Assembly (NCBI RefSeq): GCF_003264365.1
Contig: NZ_PYAK01000014.1
Location: 62,001-126,000, forward strand
Length of the DNA: 64,000 nucleotides
Direction of reading: 5' to 3'
DNA from: Micromonospora noduli
GTDB taxonomy: Bacteria; Actinomycetota; Actinomycetes; Mycobacteriales; Micromonosporaceae
Shown: piece after piece, positions 56,587 to 64,000 of the stretch
Layout of the letters: each line of letters opens with the position of its first letter
Numbering within the stretch: position 1 is the stretch's first letter
Notes under the pieces: model-generated
Database searches by the model: none
Told to the model about the DNA's origin: nothing
What the model saw: the letters and a program-made list of their open reading frames with translations, nothing else
Program-made: the position numbers and the translations under genes

Positions 56587-59481
56587 GTGTCCCATCCCTC
56601 CCCCCTGGCAGCCGCCCAGCACCGAGCCCTCGCCCTGCGCGCCGCGGGCGACCTCAGCGCCGCCCGGCAACTGCTCGCGGAGGCCATCGAATCCGCTCCC
56701 CCGCCATACGGTGACGACCATCCCGAGGTGCTGCACACCACGCACCTGCTGGCACGGCTACACCGGGAGGGGGACGACCCCCTCGCCGCCCGCCGGGTGC
56801 TGGAGGAGGCGTTCGCGGCGGGCGAGCGGCGCTGGGAGCACTCCGATCCGCTGATGCTCGCCCTCGCCTTCGAGCTCGCTGAGGTGGCGGAGGAGCTCGG
56901 CAACCGGCACGAGGCCCGCCGCAACTACACCCGCGTCGCCACCGCCGGTCCCGCCGTGCTGGGGGAGAACCACCCGGCGGTACGCGCAGCCCGCGACTAC
57001 CTCGGCCCACCCCCGCCGACACCGGGCGAGCAGCACCCCGCGCCGACGTCCGGTCCGGCCCCGGCCGCCCCGGTGACCGAGCCCGGTGCCCGGTCGGCGC
57101 TCTCCGGCCCGACCCTGTCGCTGGCGACCCTCGCCGCGATGCGGCCCTCCGCCGGTGGCCCGCCGCCCGCCGTCTCACAGTGGGCGCCGCAACCGCCGGC
57201 CACACCCCAACAAACCCCTCCACCGGTACGCGCACCAGCCACACCCACGTCGCCCGGCCACGCCACCGCGGCATCCGTTCCAGCCCCTCGGGCGACGCCC
57301 GTTCAGCCGGCAGCCCCCTCTATCGCGCCAGCGCAGCCCGGCCTGCCGACGGCCCCACCCAGACCCGTGACGCCGCCCCGGCCGCGCGCCAACACGCCAC
57401 CGCCGGCGAATGCGATGTCGCTCGGCTCGGGCGTCAGCGGGCAACCCCCCACGGAAGCGCAACCACCGCTTCGGCGCACCGATGAGCAACCATCCGAGCG
57501 TGCGATGCCACCCCGTGAGCACCCCGATGAACAACCGCCCGGACCGTCCCGGCCACCGGTCGGCCCAATGCTCCGGCCGAAGGCTGAAGGCCCGCCGACG
57601 ACGCCGGCCGGGCAGCGGTCACCAGACCGACCGCCGTCCGGGCCGGCCGTGGCACCACGTCAGCGGGTCGGCGACCAGGCGACCCCGCCGGTGGTCCCCC
57701 AGCCGGCGGCCCCGACCGCCCCGGCGTCGACCGTCCCGCCGGCGACCCCGGCGGTGCCGGCACCTCGCTGGGACAACCCCACGATCCGGGTACGCCAGAT
57801 CGAGCCGCTGCTCGCCGAGGAGGCCGCCCGAGCCGCCGCCCGGCCAACCGCGCCGACCGCGCCGACCGAATCGCACAACGTGTCCGGCGCCGAGGCGACA
57901 TCACCGGGCAGGCCCTCCCCGAGCGTTGACCACCCGGGACCGGCGTACCCGGTGAGCGGTCCACCGGCCCAACCCACCAGCGCACCGCCGGTGACCCCGC
58001 ATCCGATCTCCGCACCACCCAGCCAGCCCTACCCGGTATCCGGCCCACCGGCCCAGCCATACCCGGTCTCCGCACCACCCGGCTACGGCCCACCCGTCTC
58101 CGGACCGCCCGGCTGGGGCCCACCTGTTTCCGCGCCGCCCGGCTACGGCCATCCCGTGCCACCCGGCTACGGCCAGCCCGTATCCGCACCACCCAGCCAC
58201 GGCCACCCCGTGTCCGGACCACCCGGGCACACCTACCCGGTGTCCGCGCCGCCCGGTTTTGGGCCGCCTGTCTCGGGGCCGCCCTACGGACCACCCGTCT
58301 CCGCGCCTCCGGTGAGCGCACCACCCGTGCCGCCCTGGGGGTTGACCGCACCGCCCTGGAGCAGCAGCGCCCCACCGCAACCCCTACCAAATCCAGGTGC
58401 CGACTCCCCCACCACGACACCTCCGCAGACCACGGCGGCTGCGCAGGCCGTCGCCGCCGGGCAGAGCACGCCCGCCGGGCAGAGCACGCCCGCCGGGCAG
58501 AGCATGACGGACGCGGGCGGCACCGGTGCGGACGGCGACTCCGGGCTGGGCATCCTCGACGCCCCGGTGGTGCCGACTCAGCGGGCCCGTAGCGCGCTGT
58601 CCGACCAGACCGTGGTGTTGCCGTCCGTTCCGGCGCACGGCGGCCCGGCCGGGGTTGAGGCCGGTCCGGGCTGGCCCACCGCCGCCCAGCCCGCCCCGGC
58701 GAACCGTGCCCCCGCGCAGGCGAGCCCCGGTGCCGCCCAGGCGCACTTCACCGCCGCCCAGACAAACCCGAGCCTCGCTCAGGCAAGCCCCATCGCCGCG
58801 CAGCCGAGCCCCGTTGCGCAACCGGCCTGGTCACCGGGCACCGACCCGGCACTGGCGCCGCCGGCCGCACCGCCACCGGCCCAGCAGTACCACCACCAGC
58901 CGCCCCAGGCGCCATACCCGACCCAGGGCCAGCACCAGGCGCCGTACCCGGGTCAGCAGTACCACCCGGCACCGGACGCGTACCGGCCGGCGTACGCCGA
59001 TGAGGGTGGGTCGACGGGCCGCAACCGGGCGGCGCTGATCGGCGCGGTCGTGGCAGCCGGGGTGGCCGTCGTGGCGGTGGTGGGCCTGGGTGCGGTGCTG
59101 CTGACCCGCGACGATCCGCCGCCGGCCGGGACCACGCCGACGGCGGCGGCACCGACGGCGGCCGGGCTTCCGCCGGGCGACCTGAAGCTGCGGGACGATT
59201 CGACAACGATCACGTTGACCTGGACGGACCCGACCGGCGGCGCGGTGCCGTTCATGGTCGCCGCCGGGCGGGCCGGACAGGCCCTGGGCGTAATCGCCAC
59301 CGTGGACCCGGGCCGGACCAGCTACACGGTCAACGGGTTGAACTCCCGAGTGGATCACTGTTTCACCGTGTTGGCGGTCTACTCCACTGACAGCTTTGCG
59401 ACTTCCGGGCAGGTCTGCACCGCGCGGGAACGCGAAGCCACGTCGAGCAGGGAGCCCTCCGGCCAACCGTCGCCGCGCTGA
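56587..59481 (+). CDS. TPR-like, proline-rich single-pass membrane protein with FN3-like end
   Basis: 964 aa from GTG 56,587. Residues 1-~140 are TPR-like helices (ALRAAGDLSAARQLLAEAI, HTTHLLARLHREGDDPLAAR, ELAEVAEELGNRHEARRNY). Residues ~145-810 are low-complexity Pro/Ala/Gln/Gly with repeated PPGYGPPVSAPP-like units. A transmembrane helix (AALIGAVVAAGVAVVAVVG) near 820-840 is followed by a short FN3-like domain (TTITLTWTDPTGGAVPF, YTVNGLNSRVDHCFTVLAVY). The layout suggests a cytoplasmic TPR and linker with a small outside domain. It precedes the FN3/MoxR/DUF58 genes and could function with them. Confidence 0.8.
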   Translation: MSHPSPLAAAQHRALALRAAGDLSAARQLLAEAIESAPPPYGDDHPEVLHTTHLLARLHREGDDPLAARRVLEEAFAAGERRWEHSDPLMLALAFELAEVAEELGNRHEARRNYTRVATAGPAVLGENHPAVRAARDYLGPPPPTPGEQHPAPTSGPAPAAPVTEPGARSALSGPTLSLATLAAMRPSAGGPPPAVSQWAPQPPATPQQTPPPVRAPATPTSPGHATAASVPAPRATPVQPAAPSIAPAQPGLPTAPPRPVTPPRPRANTPPPANAMSLGSGVSGQPPTEAQPPLRRTDEQPSERAMPPREHPDEQPPGPSRPPVGPMLRPKAEGPPTTPAGQRSPDRPPSGPAVAPRQRVGDQATPPVVPQPAAPTAPASTVPPATPAVPAPRWDNPTIRVRQIEPLLAEEAARAAARPTAPTAPTESHNVSGAEATSPGRPSPSVDHPGPAYPVSGPPAQPTSAPPVTPHPISAPPSQPYPVSGPPAQPYPVSAPPGYGPPVSGPPGWGPPVSAPPGYGHPVPPGYGQPVSAPPSHGHPVSGPPGHTYPVSAPPGFGPPVSGPPYGPPVSAPPVSAPPVPPWGLTAPPWSSSAPPQPLPNPGADSPTTTPPQTTAAAQAVAAGQSTPAGQSTPAGQSMTDAGGTGADGDSGLGILDAPVVPTQRARSALSDQTVVLPSVPAHGGPAGVEAGPGWPTAAQPAPANRAPAQASPGAAQAHFTAAQTNPSLAQASPIAAQPSPVAQPAWSPGTDPALAPPAAPPPAQQYHHQPPQAPYPTQGQHQAPYPGQQYHPAPDAYRPAYADEGGSTGRNRAALIGAVVAAGVAVVAVVGLGAVLLTRDDPPPAGTTPTAAAPTAAGLPPGDLKLRDDSTTITLTWTDPTGGAVPFMVAAGRAGQALGVIATVDPGRTSYTVNGLNSRVDHCFTVLAVYSTDSFATSGQVCTAREREATSSREPSGQPSPR
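58005..58330 (+). repeat. Degenerate in-frame repeats encoding PPGYGPPVSAPP-like units
   Basis: About ten imperfect units of 30-45 bp encode alternating PVSGPP and PVSAPP blocks with Tyr, Trp, His or Phe between. They lie in the linker of the membrane protein and may vary in copy number. Confidence 0.75.
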
Positions 59482-59652
59482 GTCGAGTGGAAACCGGGCT
59501 GAGCTGGACGTCCACAACGCACACTCTCGGTATCCACAGGGGTGACGGTGCGGGTTCCCCCGCCACCACCAGCGCCATATGATGGCACCCGGCTCAGGGG
59601 AGGGGTCGCCGGAAGGCGCGCCACCTGCCACGACTCAGGGAGGCAGCCGGCT

Positions 59653-62277
59653 GTGGCCAGCATCGACGACGCCGTACAGACCGAGGCCCCCCGCTCCCGG
59701 TCCCGGCTGCGCGGCGGGCTGGTGACCGTCGGCACGGTGGCCGCGCTGTTGGCCGCCATGGGGCTGACCGTCCTCGGGTTGGGCGCGGCGGACAACGCGG
59801 TGGCCAACTACGACGCGAGTTCCTGGCTGTGGAGCGCGGCGCGCAGCGAGCTGGCCCGGGTCAACGGGGTCACCGCCCGGGTGGACACCCGCACCGAGAT
59901 CCCCGGTGCCCGGCAGCATCCGATGCAGATCACCCAGACCGACCGGCTGCTGATCCTGCGGGACCTGCAGACCGGGCAGGTCAGCTCCCTGGATCTGGCC
60001 ACCCTCCAGCTCAGCGCGACCACCCGGACCACCCCCGGCCTGGGCGTGAGTGTGGTCCTGCACGAGGACGCGGCGTTCGTCGTCGACGCCGTGCAGGGCA
60101 TCGTCCGGCAGCTCGACCCGCGATCGCTCACCCCGGTCGGCGAGCCGGTGCGCTATCCGCCGGGCATCACCGGCGGCACCTTCGACGGTAAGGGTCGACT
60201 CTGGATCGCGGTGCCCAGCCAGGGCACCGTCTCGGCGATCACCGCCGCCAAGCTGCCGTCCGCGCCGGCGTCGGCCGCGCCCGCGGGTGCCGGGCTCAGC
60301 CCGCAGCGGGTCGAGTCGTACGACGTCGCCGACGCCAGCCACGAGCTGGTGGTCTCCACCCTGGACGACGGGGTGGCGGTGCTCGACCGGACGGCCGGGA
60401 AGCTGGTGCGGGTGCAGCGCGGCGAGGTGCATCCGACGGCGCTGACGCTGTCCGGCCCGGCGGCGCTGCCCGCGCGCACCAGCGGCCCACGGGTGCCGGT
60501 CACGGTGACCGCCGACCGGCGGGTGCTGCTGGTGGGTGACGGTGGGCAGGAGAGCGGGTTCACCGTGCCGGGTGAGGGGGACCGGCTCAGCCCGGCGGTG
60601 GCCTGGGCGAACCGGTTCTACTGCGCCGACGAGGCCACCGGCACCATCTACTCCTTCGACGCGGCGGGTCAGCTGGTCGAGACCATCCGCGGGCGGGCCA
60701 ACGGGCCGCTGGAGCTGGAGGTCCGGGAGAACCACCTGTTCATCAACTCCCCCGACTCGGCGACCGCGCGGGTGGTGGACGACAAGCACCAGGTGCGCGA
60801 GGTCAACAAGTACGCCAACGACGTGCTCGGCGGTGACCCGCCGCCGGTTCCTCCGCCGCCGCCTCCGCCGAAGAAGCCGCGGGTGGGCAAGCCGAGTGCG
60901 CCGCGCAGCGTCACCGCCGCCGCCGGCAACGCCCAGGCGCGGGTGAGTTGGCGCCCGGCCGCCGCCAACGGCGCCGAGATCATCAAGTACGTGGTGCAGG
61001 GCGCCGGGCAGCGCCTGGAGGTGGGCGCCAACCAGCGTGCGGTGGAGGTCAAGGGTCTGACCAACGGCGAGACGTACCGGTTCGCGGTGCACGCCGTCAA
61101 CGCCAAGGGCGACGGCCCGCCGCGCAACAGCAACCCGGTGACCCCGACCGCCGCGGTGCCCGATCCACCGGCGAGCGTCACCGCGCAGGAACGGCCGGAC
61201 GGCACGGTCCTCGTCAAGTGGCCGGCGGCGAACGGGCAGGGCAACACCATCGCGAGGTACGCGGTGACGGCAAGTTCGGCGGGGACGAACGCGCCGGCCG
61301 GTGAGTCGACCAAGACGGAGCTGGTGGTGCCCGCCGGTGAGTTGGAGTTCGGCACCCAGTACGCGTTCACAGTGGTGGCGGTCAACAGCAAGGGCGCCGG
61401 GTCGGCGGCCTCCCCGGTCAGCAACACGGTGGTGCCCTTCGCGGCGCCCGGTCGGCCGCTCAACCTGCGCGCCGGCACTGTCGCCAACCAGCCGGGCGCG
61501 GTGACGGTGCAGTGGGCGCCGGCCGAAGCCAACGGTCGGCCGGTGACGAGGTATCTGGTGGACGTCGGTGGGCGGGTCAGCGAGGTGACCGACACCCGCA
61601 CGACCGTCACCGGGCTGGGCAACGGCCAGAACGTCACGGTGAAGGTGAAGGCGGTCAACGAGGCGGGGCCGGGCCCGGAGGCCACCGCCACCGCCCGCAC
61701 GGTGGCCGAGCCACGGGTCACGGTGACCGGCTCGTCGTCGACGGCCACCGGGGCGACTCTCACGTTCACAGTGGACGCCGGTGGCGGTCAGGCCACCTGC
61801 ACACTGACCACGACGGGCGAGCCGGCGAAGGCCGGGGCGTGCTCCAGCATCACGATGACGGGCCTGACGCCGGGCACCAACTATACGTTCACGGTGACGG
61901 CGAGCAACGCCGCCGGCAAGGGCACCGCGAAGAAGGCGCAGGCAACCCAGCCGATGTTCGGGATCGCGACCTGCAACAACGGGCCCGACGGTGACCAGCG
62001 GACCTACTGCAACAAGGAAGTCGACGGCCGCAACGGCAACGAGGTCTTCAAGGTCACCCGGCAGGACAACGACCAGCAGGCCGGCTGGGCCAAGCCCGGC
62101 ACCCGGCTCAAGGCGTACTGCAAGAAGTCGGGCGAGAACGTCGACTCGTGGATCTACAACAACCAGAAGCAGAGCAACTGGTGGGTGCAGGTCGAGTTCA
62201 AGGGAAAGAACTACATCCCGTGGGCCTGGCTCAACCTGGAGGGCGGCGACAACATCAACGTCCTGCCCACCTGCTGA
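59653..62277 (+). CDS. Large membrane-anchored protein with beta-propeller-like and FN3 domains
   Basis: 874 aa from GTG 59,653 (GGGAGG upstream). A membrane anchor (GGLVTVGTVAALLAAMGLTVLGLGA) is followed by a ~380-residue region of repeated short strands (LQTGQVSSLDLATLQL, GTFDGKGRLWIAVPSQG) that looks like a beta-propeller or NHL-type fold. A Pro-rich linker (PPPVPPPPPPPKKP) leads to four FN3 domains (~420-790: PSAPRSVTAAAGNAQARVSW..., DPPASVTAQERPDG..., APGRPLNLRAGTV...) and a Cys-containing C-terminal domain (SWIYNNQKQSNWWVQVEF) like an SH3b. It probably works on the outer face of the membrane and is coupled to the MoxR/DUF58 genes that follow. Confidence 0.85.
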   Translation: MASIDDAVQTEAPRSRSRLRGGLVTVGTVAALLAAMGLTVLGLGAADNAVANYDASSWLWSAARSELARVNGVTARVDTRTEIPGARQHPMQITQTDRLLILRDLQTGQVSSLDLATLQLSATTRTTPGLGVSVVLHEDAAFVVDAVQGIVRQLDPRSLTPVGEPVRYPPGITGGTFDGKGRLWIAVPSQGTVSAITAAKLPSAPASAAPAGAGLSPQRVESYDVADASHELVVSTLDDGVAVLDRTAGKLVRVQRGEVHPTALTLSGPAALPARTSGPRVPVTVTADRRVLLVGDGGQESGFTVPGEGDRLSPAVAWANRFYCADEATGTIYSFDAAGQLVETIRGRANGPLELEVRENHLFINSPDSATARVVDDKHQVREVNKYANDVLGGDPPPVPPPPPPPKKPRVGKPSAPRSVTAAAGNAQARVSWRPAAANGAEIIKYVVQGAGQRLEVGANQRAVEVKGLTNGETYRFAVHAVNAKGDGPPRNSNPVTPTAAVPDPPASVTAQERPDGTVLVKWPAANGQGNTIARYAVTASSAGTNAPAGESTKTELVVPAGELEFGTQYAFTVVAVNSKGAGSAASPVSNTVVPFAAPGRPLNLRAGTVANQPGAVTVQWAPAEANGRPVTRYLVDVGGRVSEVTDTRTTVTGLGNGQNVTVKVKAVNEAGPGPEATATARTVAEPRVTVTGSSSTATGATLTFTVDAGGGQATCTLTTTGEPAKAGACSSITMTGLTPGTNYTFTVTASNAAGKGTAKKAQATQPMFGIATCNNGPDGDQRTYCNKEVDGRNGNEVFKVTRQDNDQQAGWAKPGTRLKAYCKKSGENVDSWIYNNQKQSNWWVQVEFKGKNYIPWAWLNLEGGDNINVLPTC

Positions 62278-62305
62278 GGACACCAGGCGAGGAGCACCAC
62301 CGACC

Positions 62306-63301
62306 GTGAACACCCACGAGCCGCTCACCCAGCCGGAGGTGCAGGGCTTCGCCGCCCTGGCCGCCCGGCTGGCCGAGAACGTCAACGCGGTGGTGCTCGG
62401 CAAGCCGCAGGTGGTGCGGCTGGCACTGACCGCGCTCTTCGCCCAGGGTCACGTGCTGCTGGAGGACGTGCCCGGGGTCGGTAAGACGACCCTGGCGCGG
62501 GCCATCGCCGCCACGGTGAAGGGCGAGTGGCGGCGCATCCAGTTCACGCCCGACCTGCTCCCCTCGGACGTGTCCGGCGTGACGATCTTCAACCAGGCGA
62601 CCCGGGACTTCGAGTTCCATCCGGGGCCGGTCTTCGCCAACATCGTCATCGCCGACGAGATCAACCGGGCGTCGCCGAAGACCCAGTCGGCGCTGCTGGA
62701 GGTGATGGAGGAACGCACGGTCACAGTGGACGGGGTCCGGCACCCGGTGCCGTCGCCGTTCCTGGTGGTCGCCACCCAGAACCCGGTGGAGATGGACGGC
62801 ACCTACCGGCTGCCCGAGGCGCAGTTGGACCGCTTCCTGGTGAAGCTCTCCGTCGGGTACCCGGACGAGGCCGTCGAGGTCGAGGTGCTGCGCGGGGCGA
62901 CAGTGCGGTCCCCCGAGGCGCTCGCCCCGGTCACCGACACCGCCACCGTCGGCGAGATGGTCCGGATGGCCCGCCGGGTGCACATCGCCGAGCCGCTCTA
63001 CGCGTACGCGGTCCGGTTGGCCGCGGCCACCCGCACCCACCCGCAGGTACGCGTCGGGGTCAGCCCCCGGGGCGTGATCGCGTTGACCCGCGCGGCGTGC
63101 GCGTACGCGCTGATCGACGGGCGGGGCTGGATCATGCCGGAGGATCTCAAGGCGCTCGTCGAGGCGGTGTTCGCGCATCGGCTGCTGCTCACCCCGGACG
63201 CCCAGGTGCGAGGGATGACCCCCGCGGAGGTGCTGCGCCAGGCCGTCGCCTCGGTGCCGGTGCCGCTGCCGTCGGGGCAACCCGCTCCGGTGCAGGGCTG
63301 A
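62306..63301 (+). CDS. MoxR-family AAA+ ATPase
   Basis: 331 aa. Walker A LEDVPGVGKTTLARAIA, Walker B NIVIADEINRASPKTQSALLEVMEE, sensor VVATQNPVEMDGTYRLPEAQLDRF and lid ALTRAACAYALIDGRGWIMPEDLKALVE are all typical of MoxR proteins, chaperone-like ATPases that usually pair with a DUF58 or VWA protein. GTG 62,306 is preceded by GAGGAG. It sits 28 bp after the FN3 protein gene and 14 bp before the DUF58 gene. Confidence 0.93.
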   Translation: MNTHEPLTQPEVQGFAALAARLAENVNAVVLGKPQVVRLALTALFAQGHVLLEDVPGVGKTTLARAIAATVKGEWRRIQFTPDLLPSDVSGVTIFNQATRDFEFHPGPVFANIVIADEINRASPKTQSALLEVMEERTVTVDGVRHPVPSPFLVVATQNPVEMDGTYRLPEAQLDRFLVKLSVGYPDEAVEVEVLRGATVRSPEALAPVTDTATVGEMVRMARRVHIAEPLYAYAVRLAAATRTHPQVRVGVSPRGVIALTRAACAYALIDGRGWIMPEDLKALVEAVFAHRLLLTPDAQVRGMTPAEVLRQAVASVPVPLPSGQPAPVQG

Positions 63302-63315
63302 CCGGCAGCAGCGCG

Positions 63316-64000
63316 ATGGGGATCACCGCCCGTGGGGTCGGGCTGCTCGTCGCCGCCGTGGTGCTGCTGGGGGTGGGTTTCCGGTTCGCGTACCCCGAGT
63401 TGACGTTGCTCGGTGCGGCGGCCGGCGCGGCCGTCGGCTACGCCGCGCTGGTCGCGGCGTGGCGGCCCCGGCTGACGGTCACCCGCCGCGCGGACCCGGA
63501 CCGGGTGGCGCGCGGCGAGCCGGCGAGCATGACCTTGACAGTGCGCAACACCGGGCGGCTGCGCTCGGCGAACCTGCTGGCCGAGGACCGGTGCGGGGAG
63601 CGGGCCGTGCCGGTGCCGGTGCTGCGCCTGCGACCCGGCCGGGACACCGAGGTCCGCTACGACGTGCCGACTGACCGTCGTGGGGTGGTGCCGGTCGGTC
63701 CGCTGCGGGTGACCCGACGCGACCCGTTGGGGTTGGTGGCGCTGGCCCGCCCGTACGGTGCGGCGGTGCCGGTCTGGGTGCACCCCCGGATCCATCCGCT
63801 GACGGCGGTGCCCCGAGGCGCGGGGCGCAGCCTCGACGGCCGGGTGGACGGGGTTCCGCACGGGTCGATCATGTTCGATTCGTTGCGGGAGTACGTGGTC
63901 GGTGACGAGCTGCGGCGGGTGCACTGGCGCACCAGCGCCCGGGTGGGTGAGCTGATGGTGCGGGAGAACGTGGACACCAGCCTGCCGCGCCTGGTCGTCC
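63316..64000 (+). CDS. DUF58 domain protein, 3' end outside window
   Basis: First 228 codons only. Two N-terminal membrane segments (ARGVGLLVAAVVLLGVGFRF; LLGAAAGAAVGYAALVAAW), a beta-rich middle (ASMTLTVRNTGRLRSANLL, RRGVVPVGPLRVTRRDPLGL) and the conserved DUF58 motif GSIMFDSLREYVVGDELRRVHWRTSAR. Partner of the MoxR ATPase. Confidence 0.92.
   Translation, partial: MGITARGVGLLVAAVVLLGVGFRFAYPELTLLGAAAGAAVGYAALVAAWRPRLTVTRRADPDRVARGEPASMTLTVRNTGRLRSANLLAEDRCGERAVPVPVLRLRPGRDTEVRYDVPTDRRGVVPVGPLRVTRRDPLGLVALARPYGAAVPVWVHPRIHPLTAVPRGAGRSLDGRVDGVPHGSIMFDSLREYVVGDELRRVHWRTSARVGELMVRENVDTSLPRLVV

Noticed and set aside
59570..59652. Promoter with TATGAT near 59,579 before the FN3 protein gene
   Set aside because: No matching -35 at 16-18 bp was found, so I do not call it.

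Overview
High-GC actinomycete DNA; the family content (large NRPS genes, CU044_5270-type protein beside an ECF sigma factor, FN3 protein + MoxR + DUF58 locus) fits a Micromonosporaceae-like organism. This is inference from gene content; no rRNA or species marker is present.

Bases 1-28,966 are a non-ribosomal peptide (NRPS) cluster built as two divergent operons around a ~580 bp intergenic region (14,475-15,053). The leftward operon encodes an APH-family kinase (probable self-resistance), MbtH, two ABC exporter halves, an AsnO/VioC-type amino-acid hydroxylase, a type II thioesterase, an NRPS with a defective condensation-like domain (C*-A-T), a DpgC-type dioxygenase, and a second NRPS (C-A...) that leaves the window at base 1. 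The rightward operon encodes an A-T-C NRPS, two SyrP-like hydroxylases, a C*-A(with embedded FkbM-type methyltransferase)-T-C-T NRPS and a final A-T-C NRPS. Most junctions are ATGA/GTGA overlaps. The line is unusual: modules are split as A-T-C, two condensation domains lack the catalytic histidine, one carrier domain has no adenylation domain of its own, and no type I thioesterase is visible. Three mononuclear-iron hydroxylase genes plus DpgC suggest a peptide rich in beta-hydroxy and dihydroxyphenylglycine-type residues; dpgA/B/D, if present, lie outside the window.

Bases 28,967-56,354 are an accessory, decaying region. Intact genes (FAD-linked oxidase, AhpD-like protein, ECF sigma factor/CU044_5270 pair, LtrA membrane protein, barstar, cis-prenyltransferase, CBM2 protein and others) alternate with pseudogenes: IS5-, IS481- and ISAs1-type transposase remnants, a tyrosine recombinase fragment, an hflX remnant and two GNAT remnants with in-frame amber codons. 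Two fragments of one serine recombinase lie at 28,988-29,097 and 38,628-38,875; the nearly complete but frameshifted copy (54,608-56,289) ends inside tRNA-Leu(GAG). A dispersed repeat family runs through the region; its core is five consecutive 10-bp units (consensus about GTTNRACGCC) with hairpins, present at least five times.

Bases 56,587-64,000 look like ordinary chromosome: a TPR/proline-rich membrane protein, a large FN3 membrane protein, a MoxR ATPase and a DUF58 protein that runs off the right edge.
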